Source: Thalassobaculum sp. OXR-137 (GTDB lineage: Bacteria; Pseudomonadota; Alphaproteobacteria; Thalassobaculales; Thalassobaculaceae). Taken from it: 64,000 nucleotides of DNA. The DNA is taken from the NCBI RefSeq assembly GCF_034377285.1, contig NZ_CP139715.1, positions 3,208,001-3,272,000 of the forward strand. The letters run 5' to 3'. Position numbers and translations under genes: made by a program. Shown one piece after another: positions 54,052 through 61,786 of this stretch. Numbering within the stretch: the stretch's first letter is position 1; every line of letters begins with the position of its first letter. A model generated the notes under the pieces. That model ran no database searches. It worked only from the letters and a program-made list of their open reading frames with translations, and had not been told where the DNA came from.

Positions 54052-54095
54052 TTGACTGTTTACGATGATCACAATAAATGTGTTCATCGTAAACA
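54052..54095 (+). promoter_or_regulatory. Promoter covered by a 39-bp dyad upstream of the parA-like gene
   Basis: TGTTTACGATGA (54057-54068) and TCATCGTAAACA (54084-54095) are perfect 12-bp inverted arms, with inner CACA/TGTG pairing around ATAAA. TTGACT at 54052-54057 and the AT-rich centre (ATAAAT, 54074-54079) form a sigma70-like promoter with a 16-bp spacer, so a bound protein would block it. Such dyads upstream of parA genes are typically autoregulatory operators and sometimes partition sites. Confidence 0.75.
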
Positions 54096-54110
54096 CGAGA
54101 GGTTGAGGCG

Positions 54111-55151
54111 TTGGACGAGCAAGAAGACCTAGTGGGAATTAATGAGATCGCGGCAATGGCAAAGGTCTCAAGGCAGGCGGTCGCCAACTGGCGAACCCGG
54201 TTTCGCGACTTTCCAACTCCGGTCGTTGAACTCGCTGCAGGCCCTGTTTTCAAAACCACCCAAGTCCGATCTTGGCTCAGAAGAAGGAAAGTACCCATGG
54301 CTCGAGTCGTATCTCTCATTAACCTTAAAGGCGGCGTCGCCAAGACGACTACCACTGTCGCACTCGCTGAAACGCTGGCAGCGCATTTTAGCAAGCGGGT
54401 GCTTGTCATCGATTTGGACCCTCAGACCAACGCTACCACGATCCTGATTGGTGAGAAGCGGTGGAAGGAGATCAATGGGATGGGCTGGACGCTGGCAACG
54501 TTGTTCAAGGACGCACTTGATCCGCAAAACAAGTCATTTGACCTGAAGAAGACGCTCCAAAAGGGGGTGTCGGACGTGCAGGGTGCCAAGACCGTCGACC
54601 TGCTACCGTCCAGCCTCGATCTAATCGACGTACAAGACAAACTAGCGAGCGCGCCGACGGGCCAGTTCTATTCGGTCACGCCGATTGACCTGTTGCGCCT
54701 GGCGGTGAAGCCAATTCTGGACGACTACGACATTGTTCTCGTCGACTGCCCGCCTAATCTTGGCATCATCACGTTAAACGGCCTGCGCATCTCCGAAGGC
54801 TACATCATCCCGACTGTGCCCGACGTTCTATCGACTTACGGTATCCCCCAGATCGTCACCCGTGTCGGCAACTTCTCGAAGGAGGTGGGGGAAGACATTG
54901 AGCCGCTGGGCATCGTCATCACCAAATACCAAGAGGCCAGCACCATCCACGTGAACGTATCCCGGGACCTGCGTCGCCGGGATGACCCCCCAGTCTTCGC
55001 CACCGTTGTCAGACAAGCCAACCAGATCGCCGCTGCTGCCGAGTGGCAGTCGGAACGCCGGACGCTTAAGCAGAAGTACGGGTATGGCGACCTCGCAACT
55101 CGCTACATCGACCTAGCGCAGGAACTCCTGACCCGACTGGACATGCAATGA
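54111..55151 (+). CDS. ParA-family ATPase with N-terminal helix-turn-helix
   Basis: The 346-residue protein starts at TTG after GAGAGGTTGAGGCG. Residues about 7-60 look like a MerR/excisionase-type helix-turn-helix (GINEIAAMAKVSRQAVANWR). The ATPase has deviant Walker A LKGGVAKTTT, Walker A' VIDLDPQTNAT and Walker B IVLVDCPPNLG, so it should be an ATP-dependent dimerising, DNA-binding ATPase. An internal AAGGA-ATG at 54297 could yield an ATPase without the DNA-binding part. Base composition is lower in GC than its neighbours. No parB is present; a small partner gene overlaps its stop. Confidence 0.9.
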   Translation: MDEQEDLVGINEIAAMAKVSRQAVANWRTRFRDFPTPVVELAAGPVFKTTQVRSWLRRRKVPMARVVSLINLKGGVAKTTTTVALAETLAAHFSKRVLVIDLDPQTNATTILIGEKRWKEINGMGWTLATLFKDALDPQNKSFDLKKTLQKGVSDVQGAKTVDLLPSSLDLIDVQDKLASAPTGQFYSVTPIDLLRLAVKPILDDYDIVLVDCPPNLGIITLNGLRISEGYIIPTVPDVLSTYGIPQIVTRVGNFSKEVGEDIEPLGIVITKYQEASTIHVNVSRDLRRRDDPPVFATVVRQANQIAAAAEWQSERRTLKQKYGYGDLATRYIDLAQELLTRLDMQ

Positions 55152-55543
55152 CGACCCTCAAGATACGGCTTTCAAGGCTCGCTGCCGCCATCGCCGAACA
55201 GGCGGCTCGCGATCCCGAGTTCGCGAAGAAAATCGAAGAGATCATGGGCGGTGACGGCATGACGAAACCCAAGAGCACGACGAGGAATCAGGGTGCCCGA
55301 AAGGGCGGCCGACGCACACCAGCATTGATCGACCCGGTAGCGATCGCCCAGTCAGGCCCCGAAACGCTTCGCAATGCGCTGCGCCCCCTCAATCTAGAGC
55401 AACTACTCGACATAGTGGCAGATTACGGCATGGATCCGGGAAAACTCGTCATGAAATGGAAAGACAGGGATCGCGTCGTCGACCGCATCGTCGAGGTCTC
55501 GATATCTCGCGCCTCCAAGGGCGACGCATTCAGATCCGAGTAA
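55148..55543 (+). CDS. Small partner protein of the ParA cassette, unknown function
   Basis: The 131-residue basic protein overlaps parA by four bases (ATGA), which indicates translational coupling. The N-terminal third is a helix (LSRLAAAIAEQAARDPEFAK), the middle is basic and disordered (TRNQGARKGGRRTP), and the C-terminal third (LNLEQLLDIVADYGMDPGKL and then MKWKDRDRVVDRIVE) resembles a short SAP/Rho-N-like helical nucleic-acid domain. I recall similar proteins beside ParA genes in alphaproteobacteria, but no function. It may be the centromere-binding or adaptor partner. Confidence 0.75.
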   Translation: MTTLKIRLSRLAAAIAEQAARDPEFAKKIEEIMGGDGMTKPKSTTRNQGARKGGRRTPALIDPVAIAQSGPETLRNALRPLNLEQLLDIVADYGMDPGKLVMKWKDRDRVVDRIVEVSISRASKGDAFRSE

Positions 55544-55568
55544 CAACCTCCCTGAAGAGACGCCCAAA

Positions 55569-55595
55569 CTTTGGAGCGTGGCGGTCGCTCCCAAG
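55569..55595 (+). terminator. Hairpin after the ParA cassette
   Basis: CTTTGGAGCG and CGCTCCCAAG pair over 10 bp with one G-T wobble around a 7-base loop, 25 bp after the stop of the partner gene. No T tract follows, so termination may be weak or Rho-assisted. The 222 bp up to the next gene hold nothing else that I can support. Confidence 0.4.
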
Positions 55596-55765
55596 CATTG
55601 TGGGTTAGTCCTTTGATTGGCCGCTCGACCAAGTCAGATTGCCGATGGGCGTTTTAGCCAACCATTATTGTTGCCTAGAACGACAGAATATTGGCACAGA
55701 GCAGCCATTTCGTGCTCGCCGCTTTATTCGTCACTCTGGGCTCTCAGGAGCCCCCCCCCAGCCCC

Positions 55766-56773
55766 CTACACCGCGTCCCGGATCAGCGGCATGGTGGAGC
55801 AGTGGATGCCGCCGCCGTTCAGCATCATCTTCTCGTAGGCCAGCGTGGTCCACGTCACCCCGGCGGCCGCCAGCTTGTCCAGGGTCTCGTTTGTGCCGCC
55901 CTCCGGCATGATCAGCCGGCCCGGGGCGACGGCCAGCGAGTTGATGATCGCGCGGTTGTCGGCCGGGCTGATCTCGATGGTGCGGATGCCCTTCTCCTTC
56001 AGCGCTTCCAGGAACGAGTAGGGCAGGCGGTCCTGGTCGATCAGGGCGAGGTCCCTGTCGACCATGAGGAACTGGCCGTCGATATGGATGTCGTGGCCGG
56101 GCAGGTCGATCGCCAGCAGCTCCACCCCCTGGGTCGCCAGCACCTCGGCGATCTGGCGCGCGGCCTCGCGGTTCACCCGGATGCCGCAGCCGACCACGGC
56201 GGTCTTGGCATCGATCCAGGCGAAGCTGCCGCCCTCGAACAGCGCCGTGCCGGACAGGGTGCGCAGGATCGGGATGCCGAGCTCGGCCAGGGTTCGGGTG
56301 ATCGCCAGCACCTCGCCCCGGCGGATGCGCGCGCCCATGCGGCTGACGATGGCGCCGCCCTTCACCATGACGAACGGGTCGCGGGTATAGCAGGATTTCA
56401 GCCGGCCGCCGGTCACGCCCTGGACCTCGAACACCTCCACGCCCTCGTCCTTCAGGGTGGCGACGAGGGCGTCGTGCTGGGCCCGCATCTCGTCGAAATC
56501 GGGCACGCTTTCGCTCTGGAAATACCAGCCGTGCGCCACATCGCCGAAGGAACCGGTGGACGCGATGCGCTGGGAGGGGTCGACCACGGCCATCTCCGGA
56601 CCCGGCCGGTGCACCATGACCGCCCGCAGCCGGCCCACATCGTTGTCGACGCCCCAGTTCCGACCCCAGATGGACGTCATCTCGCCCTCGGTGTGGAAGG
56701 CGGGCTCGGCCGGGGCGGCGAACAGGCGGATGGTCTCGTTATAGACCCAGTGGGCGGACGGCTTGGCGGTCAT
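55766..56773 (-). CDS. Arginine deiminase/amidinotransferase-family enzyme
   Basis: The 335-residue protein has the family's active-site elements: the acid in SCYTRDPFV, the histidine in LPGHDIHIDGQF and the C-terminal nucleophile cysteine in NGGGIHCSTMPL. Members hydrolyse or transfer the guanidino group of arginine, methylarginines or related compounds. The start at 56773 follows GAGGGACG. Which substrate is used cannot be told. It stands alone between the ParA cassette and the DUF4347 gene. Confidence 0.87.
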   Translation of the reverse strand: MTAKPSAHWVYNETIRLFAAPAEPAFHTEGEMTSIWGRNWGVDNDVGRLRAVMVHRPGPEMAVVDPSQRIASTGSFGDVAHGWYFQSESVPDFDEMRAQHDALVATLKDEGVEVFEVQGVTGGRLKSCYTRDPFVMVKGGAIVSRMGARIRRGEVLAITRTLAELGIPILRTLSGTALFEGGSFAWIDAKTAVVGCGIRVNREAARQIAEVLATQGVELLAIDLPGHDIHIDGQFLMVDRDLALIDQDRLPYSFLEALKEKGIRTIEISPADNRAIINSLAVAPGRLIMPEGGTNETLDKLAAAGVTWTTLAYEKMMLNGGGIHCSTMPLIRDAV

Positions 56774-56878
56774 GGGACGTCCCTCATCGGCCGGAGCGTG
56801 AGGGACCAATGGTGCAGTGCGGTCGCCGGGGACGCCACCCGCTGATTTCCGGACGGACCGTATGCGGGGGCTCCTTTA

Positions 56879-56918
56879 CCCGGGGTCCGGCGTCCCGAAG
56901 GACGGTCCGGACCCCGGG
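56879..56918. terminator. Strong hairpin between the DUF4347 and arginine-deiminase-like genes
   Basis: CCCGGGGTCCGG (56879-56890) pairs exactly with CCGGACCCCGGG (56907-56918), and CGTCC-CGAA-GGACG extends the stem inside. It lies 15 bp downstream of the minus-strand DUF4347 stop. There is no T tract, so it may be a Rho-independent-like stabiliser or another small foldback element. Confidence 0.6.
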
Positions 56919-56932
56919 CCTCCCCCCGGAGC

Positions 56933-57514
56933 TCAGGCGAACGCGCGTCCCATGCGGCGGCCGTCGGCCAGCAGGGCCGGGTAGCTGACCCGCGCGTTCG
57001 ATGTGAAGATCGGCTCGATCCACTCGCCGTCGATGTTCCGCAGGATCCAGTCGCCGCCCAGCGCCAGACTGCCGACCGGCATCAGCGAGGCGGAGACGTC
57101 GGCGTCGAGCGCCACGCCCAGGAACCTGGTGAAGCTGGAGCCCTTCGGTCCCGCCATCACGGAGCAGCCGTAGAGCACGACGCTGGCGTCGGCACTGAGG
57201 GCGGCGGCGATGGTGTCGAGGGTTTTCTGGCTGAGGACGAGGGAGGCCAGGTCGATCCGGCTGCCGGCCAGGAACAGCGCGCCCGGCTGGCCGTGGCTGA
57301 GAATGTGCAGGGACGGGACGTCGCGCCGGAATTCGAGATAGTCCGCGATCTGACCGAGACCGCTGCGGCCCGGGATCAGCAGCAGGATATCGACCGCATC
57401 GTCCAGATCGTCGATGAGCAGGCCCGCTTCCGCGACTTCGGCGTCGATGACGAGAACCGGCTTTTCCGTGTCGCGTCTGTTGGCCGGAGTCGGTCTGCTT
57501 TCTAGCATGTCCAT
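56933..57514 (-). CDS. Stand-alone DUF4347 domain protein
   Basis: The 193-residue protein consists almost entirely of one DUF4347 domain: PVLVIDAEVAEAGLLIDDL, then LHILSHGQPGALFLAG, SVVLYGCSVMAGPKGSSF and LALGGDWIL. The histidine of SHG and the cysteine of YGC sit where clan CD (caspase/CHAT-like) peptidases have their catalytic pair. DUF4347 is usually the N-terminal part of very large surface adhesins, but nothing follows it here and there is no signal peptide. AAAGGTG precedes the ATG at 57514. It may be a cut-down or independent protease-like protein. Confidence 0.83.
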   Translation of the reverse strand: MDMLESRPTPANRRDTEKPVLVIDAEVAEAGLLIDDLDDAVDILLLIPGRSGLGQIADYLEFRRDVPSLHILSHGQPGALFLAGSRIDLASLVLSQKTLDTIAAALSADASVVLYGCSVMAGPKGSSFTRFLGVALDADVSASLMPVGSLALGGDWILRNIDGEWIEPIFTSNARVSYPALLADGRRMGRAFA

Positions 57515-57752
57515 GTCGAGGTCACCTTTCTGGATCCCACAAGCATTCGAGGCAGGCGGCCGCACCGAGGGTCGTCGGCGGGATAGGCTGATTACCCCAT
57601 TATGGCCCAGTTCAAATTCTCGCGATTGCGCCGGTGTCTCAAAAATCTTGTCTTAGCGTCTCATTTTAACCGTTTCCGTTCGTGTCTGGCCTCCGGGGCG
57701 CAAAGCGTGGTCGGATGGGCGGACCGGAAAGAAACCTGCGAAAGGGACTGGG

Positions 57753-59111
57753 ATGGAGACGCAATGGGCCGCGGCCCGCTCGGGGGACGGGGCGCTGTGC
57801 GCCTTCGCCGCCTCGCTGCGCTGGGAGGATATTCCCGATCGGGTGCGCCACGAGGCCAAGCGCTCGCTGATGAACATCTTCGCCACGGCCCTCGCCGGCT
57901 CGCGCGAGCCGGCGGTGGACATCATGGTGGAGACGACGGCCGCCTATAGCGGGCCGGCGACCAGCACGGTGATCGGCCGCAGCGAGCGGCTGGACGCGCC
58001 GAGTGCCGCCTGCGTCAACGCCATGGCCGCCAACATCTTCGATTTCGACGACACCCACGAGGCGACGATCATCCACCCGGCCTCGGTCGTCTTCGCGCCG
58101 ATCTTCGCCCGGGCCGAGGCGCATCCGTTCGCCGGCATCGACGCCCTGCGGGCCTTCGTGATCGGCGGCGAGGTGCTGTGCCGGATCGGCCTGGCGGTGT
58201 CGCCCTATCACTACAGCCACGGCTGGCACATCACCTCCACCTGCGGCGCGTTCGGCGCGGCGGCGGCGAGCGGGGCGCTGTTCGGCCTGGATGCGGCGCA
58301 GATGAACGGCGCCTTCGCCACGGCGGCGGCGCAGTCGTCGGGCCTGGTCGACACGCTCGGCACCATGGCGAAGAGCGCCAGCGTCGGCGGGGCGGCGCGC
58401 AACGGGCTGATTGCCGCCGACCTGGCCTCGCGCGGCTTCTCCGGCCCGGCGCAGCCGCTGACCGGGGCGCGGGGGTACTTGGCGGTCTATGGCGACAAGG
58501 CCGATGCCGCCGCGCTGAGCGACGATCTCGGCCACCGCTGGGAGATCGCCGACAACGCCTACAAGCCCTATCCGGTGGGCGTGGTGCTGAACCCGGTGCT
58601 GGATGCCTGCCTGGAGCTGTATCTGGAGGAGGAGGTGCGGGCCGGCGACGTGGCCTCGGTCGATCTCATCGGCCATCCCTTGCTGCAGCAGCGCACCGAC
58701 CGACCGGACATCGCCACCGGCCGCGAGGCCCAGGTCAGCGCCCAGCATGCGATCGCCATGGTCCTGACCCATGGCCGTGCCGGTCTGGCCGAGTTCACCG
58801 ACGCCGCCGTGGCGGAGACCGCCGCCACTGGCCGGCCCGAGGTCCGCTTCCGCGACGAGGCCGGGCGCGACGTCGCCTCGGCCGTGATCACCCTGCACCT
58901 GAAGGACGGGCGCAGCCTGACCCGGGAGGTCCAGGCGGCGCGCGGCTCGAAGACCAATCCGCTGACCGACAGCGAGCTGGAGGCGAAGCTCGCCACCCTG
59001 GCCGAGGGGGTCGGGTTCACCGGCGAGGTGGAGGCGCTCATCGAGGCGATCTGGACCCTGGACGACGCGCCCGATGCCGGCGAAGTGGTCCGTCTGGCGG
59101 CGGGAGGCTGA
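57753..59111 (+). CDS. MmgE/PrpD family protein
   Basis: The 452-residue protein shows the family's helical core FDFDDTHEATIIHPASVV, SHGWHITSTCGAFGAAAAS and KPYPVGVVLNPVLDACL. PrpD is 2-methylcitrate dehydratase, but many relatives act on other hydroxy acids or have unknown substrates. It is followed after one base by an SDR gene, suggesting a short catabolic operon. The ATG at 57753 lies close to CTGCGAAAGGGACTGGG as ribosome site. Confidence 0.87.
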   Translation: METQWAAARSGDGALCAFAASLRWEDIPDRVRHEAKRSLMNIFATALAGSREPAVDIMVETTAAYSGPATSTVIGRSERLDAPSAACVNAMAANIFDFDDTHEATIIHPASVVFAPIFARAEAHPFAGIDALRAFVIGGEVLCRIGLAVSPYHYSHGWHITSTCGAFGAAAASGALFGLDAAQMNGAFATAAAQSSGLVDTLGTMAKSASVGGAARNGLIAADLASRGFSGPAQPLTGARGYLAVYGDKADAAALSDDLGHRWEIADNAYKPYPVGVVLNPVLDACLELYLEEEVRAGDVASVDLIGHPLLQQRTDRPDIATGREAQVSAQHAIAMVLTHGRAGLAEFTDAAVAETAATGRPEVRFRDEAGRDVASAVITLHLKDGRSLTREVQAARGSKTNPLTDSELEAKLATLAEGVGFTGEVEALIEAIWTLDDAPDAGEVVRLAAGG

Positions 59112-59112
59112 G

Positions 59113-59895
59113 ATGCTGAACGGACGCACGGCGCTCGTCACCGGGTCGGTGGCGGGGCTCGGCTACGCGCTGGCCGAAGGGCTGGCCGCCGCCGGGGCCA
59201 ATGTGGTGATCAACGGGCTCTGCACCCCAGAGGAGGGGCAAGCCGCCGCCGACCGGCTGGCGCAGGCGCATGGGGTGTCCGCGGCGTTCGACGGGGCGGA
59301 CCTGCGCGACGGCGACCGGATCGCGGCGATGGTCGCCGGTGTCGCCGAGCGTTTCGGCGGGCTCGACATCGTGGTGAACAACGCGGTGATCCGGCATTTC
59401 TCGCCGATCGAGGATTTCGCGACGGCCGATTGGGAGGAGTCCCTCGCCGTGAACCTCACCGCGCCGTTCCACACCGCCCGGCTGGCGCTGCCGGGGATGA
59501 AGGCGCGGGGCTGGGGGCGGATCGTCAACCTGTCCTCCTATTACGGTTTCCGAGGCGCGGAGAACCGCATCGACTACGTCACCACCAAGACCGCGCTGAT
59601 CGGCATGGCCAGGGCCATCGCCATCGAGACGGCGGGGACCGGCGTGACCTGCAACGCGCTGTGCCCCGGCTCGGTGCTGACCCCGGCCATCGAGGACCGG
59701 ATCGCCGGAATCGCGGCCAAGAGCGGGGAGGACGTTGAGACGGTCGCCAAACGCTATGCCGCCGACCGCAGCCCGATGGGCCGGTTCGTCGATCCGGCGA
59801 AGCTGGCGGCGGCCCTGGTCTTCCTGTGCAGCCCGGCGGGCGACGACATCACCGGCACCGCCCTGCCGGTCGATTGCGGCTGGTTCGCCGCCTGA
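59113..59895 (+). CDS. SDR-family oxidoreductase (3-hydroxybutyrate dehydrogenase-like)
   Basis: The 260-residue enzyme has the cofactor motif TGSVAGLGYALAEGL, NNAVIR, the catalytic serine in NLSSYYGFRG and the Y-x3-K in DYVTTKTAL. The pattern is closest to 3-hydroxybutyrate dehydrogenases. GGGAGGCTGAG precedes the ATG, which lies one base after the PrpD-like stop. The two probably act on the same acid, with one dehydrating or isomerising and the other oxidising. Confidence 0.88.
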   Translation: MLNGRTALVTGSVAGLGYALAEGLAAAGANVVINGLCTPEEGQAAADRLAQAHGVSAAFDGADLRDGDRIAAMVAGVAERFGGLDIVVNNAVIRHFSPIEDFATADWEESLAVNLTAPFHTARLALPGMKARGWGRIVNLSSYYGFRGAENRIDYVTTKTALIGMARAIAIETAGTGVTCNALCPGSVLTPAIEDRIAGIAAKSGEDVETVAKRYAADRSPMGRFVDPAKLAAALVFLCSPAGDDITGTALPVDCGWFAA

Positions 59896-59932
59896 GGCGG
59901 TCGGGCGCCGCAGGGATCAAGTGCAGCAAGGA

Positions 59933-60976
59933 TCAGGCGCTGCCGCCGGCCAGGAGCGGCAGCGCGATGGCGACCGCGTAGACGCCCAGCATGGCGGCAC
60001 TCTCCAGGCCGATCCCGCCGGGGCCCTCGCGCTGGCGGTAGAGCTGGCCGAGGGTCAGGATGGCGGTCATGATCAGCCCGACCGCCAGCCAGTACAGGTC
60101 GTCCGGCCCGATGGCGTGATAGAGCGAGCCCTCGCGGTAGCCGACGTCGGAGATCGTCAGGAACAGGGTGTCGAAGGTGTTGCCGCCGATGATGCCGCCG
60201 ACCGCGAGCTGCAGCGCCCCGCGCCGCACGGCGGCCAGTGTCGTCACCAGCTCCGGCAGGGAGGTCACCACCGCCGTCATCAGCGCGCCGACGACCGAGG
60301 CGGAGAGGTCGTAGCGGTCGGTCATGGTCTCGGCGATCTGGGCGATCACCCAGCCGATGGCGCCCATCACCAGCATCAGTGCCACGAACGAGGCGAAGAG
60401 CCAGGGCGTGGACGGGCCCTTGTCGCTTTCCTCTTCCGGCTCGTCCGGGATGGTGTCCCGCGTCTCCACCGGCCGCCACATGGGCTCCTCGCGGATACGC
60501 CTGGTGGCGATGACGCCGGCCACATAGATCGCCACCAGCAGGATCGACACCGGATGCACGCCGAAAATGGCGACGTCCGGTCCGGTCAGGGCGAACAGCG
60601 GCAGCGCCAGCATCAGCATCAGCAGGGCGCCCTGGAACACGTTCGACAGGTCGGCCGCCGCGTGCTCCAGGTTGATCTTGCGGTGCAGGATGTCGGCCAG
60701 CGCCAGGAAGGCGGTCTGCGCCGCGATGCCGCCGATGCCGTTGGAGAAGGCGAGCGACGCCCGGCCGTCCATGGCTGCGGTCAGCGACACGATCGTGCCG
60801 GAGAGCGAGGTCGCGGCTCCCAGCAGCACGCCGCCGACCAGGGCCTCGCCCAGGCCGGTGCGGTCGGCGATCTGGTCGGCCTGGCCGGTCATGCGCAACC
60901 CGCCCAGCAGGATGCCCAAGGCGCAGGCGGCGAAGATGCCGAGCAGCATCGGAGTCGATAAATCTGAGAACATCAT
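59933..60976 (-). CDS. Sodium/calcium exchanger (CaCA) family membrane protein
   Basis: The 347-residue protein has about ten hydrophobic helices in two halves. The second half carries the classical alpha-repeat VVTSLPELVTTLAAVRRGAL with GGIIGGNTFDTLF. The first has a diverged repeat, LLGAATSLSGTIVSLTAAMD with SNGIGGIAAQT, in which the usual Pro-Glu is missing. An acidic loop (DEPEEESDKGP) separates the halves. Cation selectivity is therefore uncertain. Confidence 0.85.
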   Translation of the reverse strand: MMFSDLSTPMLLGIFAACALGILLGGLRMTGQADQIADRTGLGEALVGGVLLGAATSLSGTIVSLTAAMDGRASLAFSNGIGGIAAQTAFLALADILHRKINLEHAAADLSNVFQGALLMLMLALPLFALTGPDVAIFGVHPVSILLVAIYVAGVIATRRIREEPMWRPVETRDTIPDEPEEESDKGPSTPWLFASFVALMLVMGAIGWVIAQIAETMTDRYDLSASVVGALMTAVVTSLPELVTTLAAVRRGALQLAVGGIIGGNTFDTLFLTISDVGYREGSLYHAIGPDDLYWLAVGLIMTAILTLGQLYRQREGPGGIGLESAAMLGVYAVAIALPLLAGGSA

Positions 60977-61018
60977 GGGGCAACGGACCAGAGCGCGGTC
61001 GGTTCGCCGAATGTCGGG

Positions 61019-61786
61019 TCAGCCGGTGGGCGTGCCCGAGACGATGATCTCCAGAACCTCCTGCTCGGTGGTCTCCGCGATCCGGCGCTCGCCGACATTC
61101 TGGCCGCGCTTCAGCACCATCACCCGGTCGCCGACCTCGAAGATGTCGGTCAGCCGGTGGGAGATGATCACCTGGGCCACCCCCAGCCGTTTCAGCTCGG
61201 CCATGGTCTCCAGCAGCTGGTTGGTCGCCATGACCGACAGGTTGGCGGTCGGCTCGTCCAGGACGATCAGGCGGGGCTGGAAGGAGATGGCGCGGGCGAT
61301 GGCGACCGACTGCTGCCGGCCCCCGGACAGGCTTTCCACCCGCTGATAGACCGAGTTCACGTCGACCTTGAGCCGGCGCAGCACGTCGGCGGCATCGGCG
61401 TACATCTTCTTGCGGTCGACGAAGAGGCCTTTGCGCGGCCAGCGGCCGAGGAAGATGTTCTGGCCCACATCCATGTTCCCGCACAGCGCGAAGTCCTGGT
61501 AGATCATCTCGATCCCCCGGTCGCGGCTCTCGTGCGGGCTGCGGAAATCGGTGTGTGCGCCGTCGACGGTGACGCTGCCGGTGTCGCGCTGATAGGCGCC
61601 GGTGAGGATCTTCATCAGGGTCGACTTGCCGGCGGAATTGTCCCCGACCAGCCCCAGGATCTCGCCATGGCCGATGGTGAAGTTCACGTCGGTCAGCGCC
61701 TGGATCGCGCCGAAACTCTTGCAGATCCCGCGCATCTCTATGAAGGGAGCGGGAGCCGGGAACGGGGCGGGGGACGTGTCAGGCAT
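61019..61786 (-). CDS. Sugar-type ABC transporter ATPase, single domain (FrcA-like)
   Basis: The 255-residue ATPase has Walker A GDNSAGKST, the signature LSGGRQQ and Walker B LIVLDEPTANLS. Carbohydrate-type (RbsA) ATPases normally have two fused domains, whereas this has one, as in FrcA of rhizobia. It overlaps the double permease by 8 bp, so the two form one transporter, presumably with a binding protein encoded beyond the right edge. Confidence 0.93.
   Translation of the reverse strand: MPDTSPAPFPAPAPFIEMRGICKSFGAIQALTDVNFTIGHGEILGLVGDNSAGKSTLMKILTGAYQRDTGSVTVDGAHTDFRSPHESRDRGIEMIYQDFALCGNMDVGQNIFLGRWPRKGLFVDRKKMYADAADVLRRLKVDVNSVYQRVESLSGGRQQSVAIARAISFQPRLIVLDEPTANLSVMATNQLLETMAELKRLGVAQVIISHRLTDIFEVGDRVMVLKRGQNVGERRIAETTEQEVLEIIVSGTPTG

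Noticed and set aside
53686-54096. Minus-strand frame of 136 codons across the left edge of the ParA insert
   Set aside because: It overlaps the Amdase-like gene end and runs through the dyad and promoter, and has no domain signal.
53845-55695. AATATTGGC direct repeat flanking the ParA cassette (53845-53853 and 55687-55695) as a target-site duplication or att site
   Set aside because: A 9-bp match between two regions of a few hundred bases has an appreciable chance of arising at random, and no integrase, inverted ends or tRNA target is nearby.
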